A stretch of DNA of 17,206 nucleotides, from positions 1-17,206 of the forward strand of contig JBGTFQ010000054.1 of assembly GCA_041747155.1 (NCBI GenBank), given 5' to 3'. The stretch comes from JACDDK01 sp041747155. GTDB taxonomy: Bacteria; Actinomycetota; Rubrobacteria; Rubrobacterales; Rubrobacteraceae. Under the pieces are notes generated by a model. That model did not search any database. It was not told the origin of the DNA and saw only the letters and a list, made by a program, of their open reading frames with translations. The translations under genes were made by a program, and so were the position numbers. This document shows, in pieces, positions 1 through 7,863 of the stretch (position 1 is the first letter of the stretch; each line of letters begins with the position of its first letter).

Positions 1-153
1 GTCGCGATAGTCATGCTGGTCAAAAATCGCGCACGCCGCTCTCAACGATTACATTCGCCAGCGCAAGTAAGACAAAGACCAGGTCTTCACCGCGAACAGC
101 ATACCGGGAGCCAATACACCGAAGCCTGGGGTGATTACAACCGGGTGAAGTAA
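1..153 (+). CDS. C-terminal fragment of an unidentified protein (partial)
   Basis: Frame 1 is open from the first base of the window to a TAA at 151-153, giving 50 residues with no start. The fragment begins with a short hydrophobic run (VAIVMLVKNR) followed by basic residues (KNRARR), which would suit the end of a membrane helix and its cytoplasmic tail. The rest is polar, rich in Arg, Gln and His, and ends in WGDYNRVK. I recognise no family. A hairpin 12 bases after the stop supports a real gene end here, but the fragment is too short to exclude a chance open frame. Confidence 0.4.
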   Translation, partial: VAIVMLVKNRARRSQRLHSPAQVRQRPGLHREQHTGSQYTEAWGDYNRVK

Positions 154-165
154 ACTCGGCGACTA

Positions 166-200
166 GGTCCAGAGGTCCACACCCTGTAAGCCTCTGGACC
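166..200 (+). terminator. Perfect 10-bp inverted repeat, possible terminator
   Basis: GGTCCAGAGG at 166-175 pairs perfectly with CCTCTGGACC at 191-200 across a 15-base loop. It lies 12 bases after the stop of the partial gene and 58 bases before the histidine kinase, which suits a terminator. No T-run follows the stem, so it is not a classic intrinsic terminator and could instead be an operator or an mRNA-processing structure. Confidence 0.4.
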
Positions 201-213
201 GATGCGCTGCACT

Positions 214-229
214 GTTTAGCGGACTAAAC
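214..229. promoter_or_regulatory. Small palindrome upstream of the two-component operon
   Basis: GTTTAG (214-219), CGGA, CTAAAC (224-229) forms a 6-bp inverted repeat centred about 37 bases before the kinase start. Its position fits a dimeric-regulator operator, for example autoregulation by the NarL-type regulator encoded downstream. It could also be a short hairpin in the leader. I see no convincing -35/-10 pair around it. Confidence 0.3.
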
Positions 230-258
230 TCTAACCTTATGAGGAACGGTTTTTACAC

Positions 259-1803
259 GTGAAGGTGCGCGAGGTCTTCGCGCTTCGGCGGTTGCGATGG
301 AAGCTGACGCTCAGCTACACGCTGGTAGCTGTCGTGACGCTGCTTGTCGTAGAGTTGTTCGCGGCGAGTCTTCTGACGGCGTTTCTGAGTTCGGATCTAC
401 TGCCCAGTCTGATCGTCCAGCAGTCTAAAGACAGCGTCGCCGAAAGGTTCGAGCCGTATCTGGACCAGAAACCGCCGGATATAGAAGGATTGCGCCGCGA
501 GGTGAACTCGTTCTTCGATCTGGAGAGCCCCGGTTCCCGACCGGGAGGGAACTCGCCTTCCAGCGGCGAACCAGCGAACGACATCGTCGTAGATCCCAAC
601 GAGGTCTCGATGTTCGTCGTGGACGATGAGCAGAAACTGCTCGCTGTATCCCCGAGGATAGAGGGCTTCTCCGAGGGAGACCGCTTCGATGCGGCTAATC
701 TCAAGGGATTGCCTCCGATCCTGAACGCCGCCCTTGACGGCGAGGCTGACTCCGGAAAGCTATCAGACCGAATGTCTGGTGGGAGACTGCTCATGGCTGC
801 TCCGCTCGAAGGCGGGAATGGAGAGGTGATCGGAGCCGTCGTCGTCACTTCCAATACGCCAAACCTTACGGCAACGGTACTAGTTGTGATCGGCGTGATA
901 GCTTTGCTGTTGCTGATCCCCGCCGCTTTCCTGGGAGGACTCTTCGGCTTCCTGACAGCCTGGGGATTGACGCGCCGCATAGGCCGCTTGGCCGGTGCCG
1001 CTCAATCTTGGAGCCAGGGAGACTTCTCCGTGACTACCATAGACCACTCAAAAGACGAACTCGGACAACTCTCCCGAGAACTGAACGGCATGGCTGCGGA
1101 ACTGGATACCTTGCTCCAGACTCGTGGCGAACTCGCCACCCTCGAAGCGCGCAACCGCTTCGCCCGCGACCTGCACGACTCCGTAAAGCAGCAAGTTTTC
1201 GCCACCTCCATGCAGATAGCCACCGCTCGAGCCTTGATCCATCAAAAACCGGAGAATGCCGAAGGACATCTCGAACAGGCCCACGAACTGGTTCAGCAAG
1301 CTCAGAAAGAGTTGAACGTCCTGATCCACGAGATGCGACCCGCCGCGTTGGAAGGCAAGGGGCTGCCGCAGGCATTGCGGGAGTACGCCGCCGGATGGTC
1401 GAAGCGGACGGAGATTCCGACAGAGGTTCACGTGCGGGGTGAGCGCGAGATCCCGCTGGAAGTCGAGCAAGCTCTTTTCCGTGTAGCCCAGGAATCACTC
1501 GCGAACGTCGCCAAGCACAGCAGCGCTGAAAAGGCCGAGATCGACCTGATGTACACGACCGAGAACGTAACCCTGCGCGTAACCGACGATGGCAAGGGCT
1601 TCGATCCTGCCAGCAACTCTGAAGAAGGATTCGGCTTGCGGAGCATGCACGAGCGGCTGGTCAAGCTCGGCGGACAGGTCAACGTCGAGAGTGAGACCGG
1701 CGTAGGGACTACCATCACTGGTTTCATCCCGCTAACCGTCCCCGAACGCGTCCCCGAAGAGAAGGAGAACCCGAGATCATGGCTACCCTGGGCGAACCAA
1801 TAA
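259..1803 (+). CDS. NarL-type sensor histidine kinase (HisKA_3 family)
   Basis: A 514-residue membrane sensor kinase that would autophosphorylate and pass phosphate to the regulator encoded immediately downstream. Two membrane segments (about 17-43 and 205-237) enclose an extracytoplasmic sensing region of some 160 residues. A HAMP linker (about 238-290) leads to the HisKA_3 dimerisation helix with the phosphoacceptor His306 in RDLHDSVKQQ. The ATP-binding domain shows the N-box (QESLANVAKHS, 411-421), the G1 box DDGKGF (443-448) and GFGLRSM. The architecture is that of LiaS/VraS/DesK-like envelope-stress kinases, but the signal cannot be read from sequence. The start is GTG; a GAGGAA lies 12 bases upstream, longer than ideal. 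The 3' end overlaps the regulator gene by 25 bases, so the two are co-expressed. Confidence 0.93.
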   Translation: MKVREVFALRRLRWKLTLSYTLVAVVTLLVVELFAASLLTAFLSSDLLPSLIVQQSKDSVAERFEPYLDQKPPDIEGLRREVNSFFDLESPGSRPGGNSPSSGEPANDIVVDPNEVSMFVVDDEQKLLAVSPRIEGFSEGDRFDAANLKGLPPILNAALDGEADSGKLSDRMSGGRLLMAAPLEGGNGEVIGAVVVTSNTPNLTATVLVVIGVIALLLLIPAAFLGGLFGFLTAWGLTRRIGRLAGAAQSWSQGDFSVTTIDHSKDELGQLSRELNGMAAELDTLLQTRGELATLEARNRFARDLHDSVKQQVFATSMQIATARALIHQKPENAEGHLEQAHELVQQAQKELNVLIHEMRPAALEGKGLPQALREYAAGWSKRTEIPTEVHVRGEREIPLEVEQALFRVAQESLANVAKHSSAEKAEIDLMYTTENVTLRVTDDGKGFDPASNSEEGFGLRSMHERLVKLGGQVNVESETGVGTTITGFIPLTVPERVPEEKENPRSWLPWANQ

Positions 1804-2441
1804 CCGTACTGCTCGTAGACGATCACGCACTGGTTCGTCAGGGTGTCCGGGCTTTCCTCGAAACCCAAGACGACCTGACCGTCGTCGCCGAAGCTGGAGG
1901 CGGCGAAGAGGCCATCAAACTTGCCACCGAACACGCTCCTGACGTTGCCCTGATGGACCTGATCATGCCCGGCATGGACGGCGTGGAGACCACCCGCCAA
2001 CTCGTTGCCAAATCCCCTCGCACAAACGTCGTCATGCTAACCAGCTACCACGACGACGAGCATGTTTTCCCGGCGATCAGAGCCGGTGCGTTGTCCTACG
2101 TTCTCAAGGAGATTGGCCCCGACGAACTCGCCGACGCCGTCCGTAAAGCCGCCGCCGGAGAAGCGGTCCTCCACCCTCGTGTTGCGGCTCGCGTGGTCCG
2201 GGAACTGCACGGCGCCCGACGCGACGCACCAAACGTCTTCCACGAGCTCTCCGACCGCGAGATGGAAGTATTGAAGCTCATCGCCGACGGTTGCACCAAC
2301 GCGGAGATCGCTGGAAAGCTCTACCTCAGCGAGAAGACCGTGAAGAGCCACGTATCGAATATTTTGGGTAAGTTGCATCTTGCGGACCGGACGCAGGCCG
2401 CCGTCTACGCCTGGCGTGAAGGTGTAGTGCGGCGAGACTAG
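1779..2441 (+). CDS. NarL/FixJ-family response regulator
   Basis: A 220-residue DNA-binding regulator, cognate partner of the kinase whose gene it overlaps. The receiver domain (8-125) has the acidic pocket DD (14-15), the phosphoacceptor Asp60 in LMDLIMPGMDG, the switch Thr88 and Lys110. A LuxR-type helix-turn-helix occupies about 155-212 (LSDREMEVLKLIADG, then EKTVKSHVSNILGKL). Length and layout are typical of the NarL/LiaR group. Its targets are unknown; the palindrome upstream of the kinase and the convergent CPBP-protease gene are the closest candidates. The start is ATG with GGAG 11 bases upstream. The gene ends six bases from the oppositely oriented protease gene. Confidence 0.94.
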   Translation: MATLGEPITVLLVDDHALVRQGVRAFLETQDDLTVVAEAGGGEEAIKLATEHAPDVALMDLIMPGMDGVETTRQLVAKSPRTNVVMLTSYHDDEHVFPAIRAGALSYVLKEIGPDELADAVRKAAAGEAVLHPRVAARVVRELHGARRDAPNVFHELSDREMEVLKLIADGCTNAEIAGKLYLSEKTVKSHVSNILGKLHLADRTQAAVYAWREGVVRRD

Positions 2442-2458
2442 AGTAGTTTATGCTAGTC
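2436..2458. terminator. Inverted repeat spanning two convergent stop codons
   Basis: GACTAG (2436-2441) and CTAGTC (2453-2458) form a 6-bp stem with an 11-base loop that contains both stop codons of the converging genes. The placement suggests a bidirectional transcription end. The stem is AT-rich and has no T-tract on either side, so the termination role is weakly supported. Confidence 0.25.
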
Positions 2459-3188
2459 CAAATGCCACGGCGAGGAAGCCGGGACCATTGAGGCCCGCAT
2501 GAACGATCACGCCGACCCAGGAGTTTTGTTGACGTTGCACGACGTAGGGCAGAATGAACAAGATGGGCCAGAGGGCGACGAACAACGCACCGCCAAATGC
2601 TACATGAAACAGCATCCAGCCCAAGCCGTTTGCGAGCCACGCCCACCGCCCAAAAGCTATCTCCTGTCGTGGTAGCACTACGCCTCTCCAGAGGACTTCC
2701 TCGCCCAGGATATTGAGTATCCAAAAAGGTAGCCAGGCCGCCAGAATCCAGTAACGCCCTGGTGTAAGTGGCTCCAAGCTCATGAAAGAGGGTTGCAATT
2801 CCACGTTGCCCACAAAAACGGCCGTCATTGCCAACGAACCGGCACTCAAAACACCGATCGCTGTTAGCGCACCGAGGCTCCAGGCCCAGTCGGAGCGTTT
2901 CATGGTTCGGAAGCGCAGCCGATCCCACCAAAGATTCGGAGAGGTCAACGCGCCTTCCCAGCGGAGCAGCAAAAACGCTGCCACAACTAGAGGCGAGAAG
3001 ACGAATAGACTGGCTACGGCGAACCACAACAGCACGGTTTCGACGCTGGTAAGTCTGGCGAGCAGCGGGATCGCCCCATGCGTAGCAATAAATAGGAGTA
3101 CCGCAGCTCCTCCAAACATCAGAAGACTTTGAACCACGCCCGTTCGTGAGTTCTTCATGTTTATAGGCGTATGAGATTGATTGCTCAT
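2448..3188 (-). CDS. CPBP-family (CAAX protease/bacteriocin-processing) membrane metalloprotease
   Basis: A 246-residue multi-pass membrane protein of the CPBP (Abi) family, glutamic-type intramembrane proteases related to Rce1. The family motifs are all visible: EEVLWRG with Glu163, Glu164 and Arg168, then His195 in WMLFHVAFG, then HAGLN (His230, Asn234). At least six hydrophobic segments are apparent. Bacterial members process or degrade membrane peptides, and some give bacteriocin self-immunity; the substrate here is unknown. The open frame runs further upstream, but that part lies inside the TetR gene. The ATG at 3188 overlaps the TetR stop as ATGA, implying translational coupling and shared control by that repressor. 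Confidence 0.85.
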   Translation of the reverse strand: MSNQSHTPINMKNSRTGVVQSLLMFGGAAVLLFIATHGAIPLLARLTSVETVLLWFAVASLFVFSPLVVAAFLLLRWEGALTSPNLWWDRLRFRTMKRSDWAWSLGALTAIGVLSAGSLAMTAVFVGNVELQPSFMSLEPLTPGRYWILAAWLPFWILNILGEEVLWRGVVLPRQEIAFGRWAWLANGLGWMLFHVAFGGALFVALWPILFILPYVVQRQQNSWVGVIVHAGLNGPGFLAVAFGLA

Positions 3189-3802
3189 TCTTTGCTGCTC
3201 GCGCCAGTGGTCAGACCATCGGCTATCAGGGCGATCATTTTCTCCAGCACACCCGGGTAGATGTTGCGCCCGATGTCGTCTTTGTGGAGGCCGAGCACGA
3301 CGACTGAACGTATCAAACCAGCCATCACCTCCGGGTTTCCGGCGGAGATCAACCCCGCCTCCTGACCTTGCCGAATGAAAGCCTCGACTGCGTCCGTGGA
3401 GTCTTCGACATTGGCTTCCAGTAACTCTGGTGGAACTCGTCGCACAACGGCCTGCCACTCTCCGGGGTCGGAGATCAAACGCCGCGTCAACGGGTTAGTC
3501 TCGAACTCCTGAATTATGGCCCGCAAGAAGTTCTCGACAGCCATCCGCCCGTCCCCGGCTCCAGCGAAGGAATCAGAGGAGATTTCACCCCGCAAACGTC
3601 CCCGCTCCTCTACCAACAACTCCAGGTAAAGCTCTTCCTTGCAACTGAAGAAACTGTAGAAGCTACTCTTGGCGATACCCGCCGCCCGCGTCAAATCCTC
3701 CAAACTCGTCTTCTTGAGACCGTGTCGCGCAAACGACTCACGGCCAGCCCCTAACAATCGCTCTCGAATGTACTCTCTTTCAGCGCCAGCAAAGGTAGGC
3801 AT
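3185..3802 (-). CDS. TetR/AcrR-family transcriptional regulator
   Basis: A 205-residue one-component repressor. The N-terminal helix-turn-helix lies at about 32-58 (TSLEDLTRAAGIAKSSFYSF, then CKEELYLELL), which is the standard TetR signature. The remaining all-helical region would bind an effector and dimerise. Two in-frame ATGs are close together. I chose the one at 3802 because AAGGA (3811-3815) lies eight bases upstream; the ATG at 3811 directly abuts this ribosome-binding site. The gene sits first in a bicistron with the CPBP protease, so it probably controls that gene and itself. Its effector is unknown. Confidence 0.9.
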   Translation of the reverse strand: MPTFAGAEREYIRERLLGAGRESFARHGLKKTSLEDLTRAAGIAKSSFYSFFSCKEELYLELLVEERGRLRGEISSDSFAGAGDGRMAVENFLRAIIQEFETNPLTRRLISDPGEWQAVVRRVPPELLEANVEDSTDAVEAFIRQGQEAGLISAGNPEVMAGLIRSVVVLGLHKDDIGRNIYPGVLEKMIALIADGLTTGASSKE

Positions 3803-3818
3803 ATTTCGCATCCTTATG

Positions 3819-3848
3819 AATAAATTATATTTTTATTTTTTAAATCGT
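3819..3848 (-). promoter_or_regulatory. AT-rich promoter of the tetR-CPBP operon
   Basis: About 28 of 30 bases here are A or T, in sharp contrast to the GC-rich surroundings. On the minus strand it contains a perfect TATAAT at 3829-3824. Transcription would begin near 3817, leaving a leader of roughly 15 bases that holds AAGGA before the ATG at 3802. No good -35 box was found. The A/T tracts may serve as an UP-like element or as operator DNA for the TetR protein. Confidence 0.5.
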
Positions 3849-3934
3849 ATATGGTCGAGGAGGCGGCGTCAAGCGGATTTTGAGGACGGGGAAAGTTTAG
3901 TGTGGTCTTCGGTGATGAGGTTTGTCTAGGGAGA

Positions 3935-4588
3935 TTAGTGTTCGTGGGAGTGGTTTGAATGGTCCCCTTTGTCTTTGGTTTTGGGTGCTTCGCTGCCGCG
4001 AGCTGCGAGCATCTCGTTCATGTTGGATATTTCGGCTTTCTGGGAATCTTTGATGGCTTGGGCTAGGTTTTGGACTTCTGGACGATTGGTGCGGGCCAGG
4101 ATAGCGTCGGACATGTCCAGGGCGGCTTTGTGGTGCGGGATCATGAGATTTAAGAATTGTTTTTCGGCTTCTTCGGGCGGGGCGTTTCTGAGGGTGTTTA
4201 GTTCTTTGGGGGATGCCATGCCGGGCATTTGGCCGTCTATTTCGTGGCCCATCCACTTCATTTGAGGTTCGGTGCCGGTCATCGGGAGTCCCCAGGCGGC
4301 GAGCCAGCCTTGCATCTGGCCGATCTGACCTTGTTGTGTGAGCATCATGTCTTTGGCGAAGGTTTTCATGCTGTCGTCGTTTGTCTTGTCGCGCAGGATG
4401 CCAGCCATCTCGACGGCTTGGGCGTGATGGATGACCATGTCCCTAGAGAACCCTGCCTCTGCCGAGTTGTCGCCCGGTGTTCGTGAGCCTAGAAAGACGA
4501 CCATGACTGTTACGAGCACGAGTGCTGCGGCCAATGCTGTGAGTAATGGCAGAACGGGGATCGAGACATTTCGCTTGTTCGAGGTCAT
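3935..4588 (-). CDS. DUF305 family protein, His/Met-rich, membrane-anchored
   Basis: A 217-residue protein with one N-terminal membrane segment (about 11-33) and an extracytoplasmic ferritin-like four-helix DUF305 domain. The family hallmarks are the two His pairs, His54-His55 in RDMVIHHAQAVEMA and His152-His153 in MIPHHKAALDM. There are many Met residues (MKWMGHEIDGQMPGM) and a His-rich tail (DHSNHSHEH), which suggests binding of copper or another soft metal. DUF305 genes often accompany copper and other metal resistance loci. The start is ATG with AGGAG six bases upstream, overlapping the stop of the DUF3105 gene nine bases away, so the two are co-translated. The biochemical role is not established. 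Confidence 0.88.
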   Translation of the reverse strand: MTSNKRNVSIPVLPLLTALAAALVLVTVMVVFLGSRTPGDNSAEAGFSRDMVIHHAQAVEMAGILRDKTNDDSMKTFAKDMMLTQQGQIGQMQGWLAAWGLPMTGTEPQMKWMGHEIDGQMPGMASPKELNTLRNAPPEEAEKQFLNLMIPHHKAALDMSDAILARTNRPEVQNLAQAIKDSQKAEISNMNEMLAARGSEAPKTKDKGDHSNHSHEH

Positions 4589-4597
4589 GGTGCGCTC

Positions 4598-5185
4598 CTA
4601 GCTTGGTTCGCCGACTCCGCCGGAGCAGGCCGCGCCGGGTTCTGGGGTCTGGGCTCCTTGCCGGAAGGCTCGGATGAACCGGTCGAGATCCTCGCTGTCG
4701 GCTTTCTCTATCTCTACCTGCTTGCCCCAGGCCGAGGCGACTATTGGCGACGGGAGGTCTTCGAGGGGACTGACGAGTAGGTAGTCTCCGTTTGTGGCCC
4801 GATCGCGGAGGTTCTTTATCTGGGCCTCGGGGAGGTCTTCGGAGTAGGTGATCCAGACCGCCCCGTGCTCCAAGCTGTGTACGGCGTTCTCGCTCGGAAT
4901 CGGCTCGGAATAGTATCCACAGTTCTGCCAAACAGGATTATGCTCGCCACCCGCAGGAGGATTCTGGTCGTAGTCGACCTTCTCCTCGCTGTGACGACCA
5001 GCATCCCCGACCTCGACATCCTGGACCGTATCTGGAGGGGTGCTCGAAGCTTTCTGGCGGGAATCTATTACGGCCAGAAGTATGAAACCCCCGATCAGCA
5101 GTGCCGCGACCATGCCGATGATTATGTACGTCCGGCGGGAGCCGCTAGATTCCTCGTCTACCCGCCTGATATTTCTGTTCGCCAA
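4598..5185 (-). CDS. DUF3105 family protein, single-pass membrane
   Basis: A 195-residue protein with one membrane helix (about 20-40) and an extracytoplasmic DUF3105 domain. The conserved core is clear: NPPAGGEHNPVWQNCGYY (His82, Cys89) followed by AVHSLEHGAVWITY (His103, His107). The His/Cys set and a C-terminal Cys (GAACSGG) look suited to metal binding, but the function is unknown. The frame is open upstream to 5371, where it would overlap the DUF1232 gene. I chose the TTG at 5185 because AAGGA lies six bases upstream and the protein then begins just before its helix. It is coupled to the DUF305 gene; the two families commonly occur together. Confidence 0.85.
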   Translation of the reverse strand: MANRNIRRVDEESSGSRRTYIIIGMVAALLIGGFILLAVIDSRQKASSTPPDTVQDVEVGDAGRHSEEKVDYDQNPPAGGEHNPVWQNCGYYSEPIPSENAVHSLEHGAVWITYSEDLPEAQIKNLRDRATNGDYLLVSPLEDLPSPIVASAWGKQVEIEKADSEDLDRFIRAFRQGAQTPEPGAACSGGVGEPS

Positions 5186-5256
5186 AGTATTTCCTTCTCT
5201 AGTTTTCGCCAAAAGACTAGCATAACCCGCGCCCGTATCAGGTAATTTCGTGACAT

Positions 5257-5628
5257 CTACAGGAGAAATGCCAGCACTCCTACGAATACGGTCAACCAAA
5301 TCCCCGCGACCACGAAAGCCGCGATGTGGTTTGGCGGAGGCACTCCTTGTTTGTCGACTCGGCTTCGACATTCGGAGAGAATCTCAGGTGGGATACACCG
5401 GACAGCCAGCGCTACTCCGAGCGGTATGAGGATCGCATCATCCAAGTATCCAAAGATCGGGATGAAGTCCGGGACCAGGTCGATAGGACTCGCCGCATAC
5501 CCAACGACCACCGCCACCACAACCTTCGCATACCACGGCGTGCGTGGGTCACGATACGCCAAATACAGCGCGTACACCTCGTCCTTGAGCCTCCTTGCCC
5601 AAAGCTTCAACCTCTCGATGGGTCTCAA
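5257..5628 (-). CDS. DUF1232 (YkvA-like) membrane protein
   Basis: A 123-residue protein with the DUF1232 core: RDPRTPWYAKVVVAVVVGYA, then SPIDLVPDFIPIFGYLDD (about 47-64), the diagnostic SPIDLIPDxIP-type motif. Two or three hydrophobic segments are present, the last ending at the C-terminus (IWLTVFVGVLAFLL). Family function is unknown. The gene begins nine bases after the CadA-type ATPase stop, so it rides on that transcript. The start is TTG with only a weak ribosome-binding site, which suggests expression through coupling. Confidence 0.82.
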   Translation of the reverse strand: MRPIERLKLWARRLKDEVYALYLAYRDPRTPWYAKVVVAVVVGYAASPIDLVPDFIPIFGYLDDAILIPLGVALAVRCIPPEILSECRSRVDKQGVPPPNHIAAFVVAGIWLTVFVGVLAFLL

Positions 5629-5637
5629 ATCGGCACT

Positions 5638-7863
5638 CTATCGTTTGTTGCGACTCTGACGAAAGAGCCTCAAGCCGTTGAGGGTGACGGCGATGGACGT
5701 TCCCATGTCGGCCAGGACCGCGAGCCATAGCGTCACCAGGCCGAAGGGCGCCAGGAGGACGAAGACGCCCTTGATGAGGATGGAGAAGATGACGTTCTGG
5801 CGGATGATCCTCTCGGCTGACCGTGAGATCCTGATCGTCTCGGCGAGCTTTGGCAGATCGTCCCGCATGAGCGCTATGTCGGCTGTCTCTAGCGCTACGT
5901 CGGTACCGGCTGCTCCCATTGCGAGGCCCACGGAGGAGGCGGCGAGGGCGGGTGCGTCGTTTATACCGTCGCCGACCATCCCGACGTCACCGTGCTCCTC
6001 GACCATCTCACGCACCGCCGCGACTTTCTGCTCTGGCAAGAGCCGCGCCCGGTAACCGATGCCGAGATCTCGGGCGATCCTTCTCGCCGGAGCCTCGGCG
6101 TCTCCGGTGAGCATTACGAGCTCTCGTATTCCCATCTTGCGTAGCGCGTCCATCGTAGCCCTGGCCTCTGGCCTCGGAGCGTCGGAGATCCCGAAGACGG
6201 CGATAGCACCTTTCTCGTGGCCCAGAACGACCGGTGTCTCTCCGGCTCGCTCGACTTCTCGTAGCGCCTCTCCGGCGTTTGCCAGAGACACGGCTCTCTC
6301 GGCGAAGAGCCGGGGGCTGCCGATAAGGTACCGGCGTCCTTCGACATCGCCCTCAGCGCCCCGGCCCGCGACCGACCGGAAGTTCACGACGGATGGAGGA
6401 TCGAAGTTCTGACCGGAATCTACACCGTGGGATTCGGCGGCGGTGAGGATAGCGTGCGCTAGAGGGTGCTCCGAGCGACGTTCGAGCGCTGCGGCGAGCC
6501 TCATAACATCGGCCTCGGGCGCTCCGTTCAGTCTCACCAAGCGAGAGACTACGGGGCGGCCTTCGGTGAGCGTGCCGGTCTTGTCGAAGGCGAGTGCCCT
6601 CAAACGTCCCGCGGCTTCGAGTGCCGCGCCGCTCTTGACGAGGATGCCGCGTCGGGAGGCGGCCCCGATCCCGGAGACGACGGTGACGGGGGTTGAGATC
6701 ACTAACGCGCACGGACATGCGATGATGAGCAGCGCGAGCGCCCGATAGAGCCACTCACCAAAAGACGCCCCCAGCACGAGGGCCGGCACGACGGCGAGAA
6801 CGACCGCCGCAGCCACCACGATTGGCGTGTAGACCCGCGAGAAACGGTCCACGAAAAGCTCCGCTGGTGCCTTTTTGGCCTGCGCCTCCTCTACCAGACG
6901 AGCTATCTTCTGGAGCGTCGAATCCCCGGCCTTCTTCGTCGCCCGCACAAGTATTCCGCCCGAGCCGTTGAGGGTGCCGGAGAAGATCTCGTCCCCCGGA
7001 CCTTTCTCCACCGGCACGCTCTCGCCGGTGATCGGCGATTCGTCTACCGCCGAAGCACCTTCCACCAGCTCGCCATCCACCGCCAAACGCTCGCCGGGAC
7101 GGACGATCATGATCTCCCCAACGCCGACCTCGCCGGCGGGTACTATCGTCTCCGTTCCAGCTCTCTTTACGAGAACTTCGTCAGGGGCTAGACGGATCAG
7201 GGACTGTACCGCGCCGCGAGTTCGGTCCACGGCGTAGATCTGAAGCGCGTTGCCAGCGGCGAACAGTACCACGACCGAGGCTGCTTCGGCCCACTCGCCG
7301 ATGATGGCGGCCCCGATCACGGCCACGCTCATCAGTACGTTCATGTCCAGGTGGCGGGCTGCAAGACCCGCGAGCGCCGCTCGGAAAATGGGCAACCCCC
7401 CGACTACTATCGCGGCTGCATAGGCCACCACGTATACGAGTCCGGGGACTCCGGCGACTGAGAGCGCGAGTCCGACAACGAACAACATCGCGGAAGCCGC
7501 TGTTAGGAGTGCCCGTGGAGTACGCCAGAACGGCGGCCTCTCCACGTTCTCCGCCCGGCTCACCCCGTAGCCAGCCGCCTCGACGGCCGCTTCGATCTCC
7601 GCGGTCGAGACACTGGGATCGTGCTCGGCGTCGAGGCGGCCAACGGCGAAGTTGACCACCGCTCCACGAACGCCCGGCAACGCCGCGACCCGCCTCTCCA
7701 CGGTCGTCGCGCAACTCGCGCAGTCCATCCCCTCAACCCTTACAATCGTTCGCTCTACCCCATCAAGAGTCGCAGAGGTTGCCGATCCCTCGCGCAAGGT
7801 CGGGTCTGAAGCCTCGCCAACCAGCTCCTGGCCCACGACCGGAAGCATCTTCTTCTCCTTCAC
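5638..7863 (-). CDS. cadA: CadA-type Cd/Zn/Pb-exporting P1B ATPase
   Basis: A 741-residue heavy-metal P-type ATPase. In order it has one heavy-metal-associated domain with GMDCASC (45-51), membrane helices, the actuator loop TGES (279-282), the transport site CPC (383-385), the phosphorylation site Asp427 in DKTGTLTEG, the nucleotide-site His-Pro (466-467) and GDGINDAP (631-638). Lys699 in the seventh helix and Asp719 in the last (LADMGTS) are typical of the P1B-2 divalent group rather than copper pumps. The GTG start overlaps the cadC stop as GTGA, with GGAGG seven bases upstream. An in-frame ATG at 7848 preceded by AAGGAG is an equally good start. Expression should follow the upstream metal sensor. 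Confidence 0.93.
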   Translation of the reverse strand: MKEKKMLPVVGQELVGEASDPTLREGSATSATLDGVERTIVRVEGMDCASCATTVERRVAALPGVRGAVVNFAVGRLDAEHDPSVSTAEIEAAVEAAGYGVSRAENVERPPFWRTPRALLTAASAMLFVVGLALSVAGVPGLVYVVAYAAAIVVGGLPIFRAALAGLAARHLDMNVLMSVAVIGAAIIGEWAEAASVVVLFAAGNALQIYAVDRTRGAVQSLIRLAPDEVLVKRAGTETIVPAGEVGVGEIMIVRPGERLAVDGELVEGASAVDESPITGESVPVEKGPGDEIFSGTLNGSGGILVRATKKAGDSTLQKIARLVEEAQAKKAPAELFVDRFSRVYTPIVVAAAVVLAVVPALVLGASFGEWLYRALALLIIACPCALVISTPVTVVSGIGAASRRGILVKSGAALEAAGRLRALAFDKTGTLTEGRPVVSRLVRLNGAPEADVMRLAAALERRSEHPLAHAILTAAESHGVDSGQNFDPPSVVNFRSVAGRGAEGDVEGRRYLIGSPRLFAERAVSLANAGEALREVERAGETPVVLGHEKGAIAVFGISDAPRPEARATMDALRKMGIRELVMLTGDAEAPARRIARDLGIGYRARLLPEQKVAAVREMVEEHGDVGMVGDGINDAPALAASSVGLAMGAAGTDVALETADIALMRDDLPKLAETIRISRSAERIIRQNVIFSILIKGVFVLLAPFGLVTLWLAVLADMGTSIAVTLNGLRLFRQSRNKR

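Noticed and set aside
3189..3458. Upstream extension of the CPBP protease frame
   Set aside because: It lies inside the TetR gene and reads as Arg-rich shadow sequence; the ATGA overlap gives the natural start.
5186..5371. Upstream extension of the DUF3105 frame
   Set aside because: It would overlap the DUF1232 gene by over 100 bases; a TTG with a well-placed AAGGA at 5185 fits better.
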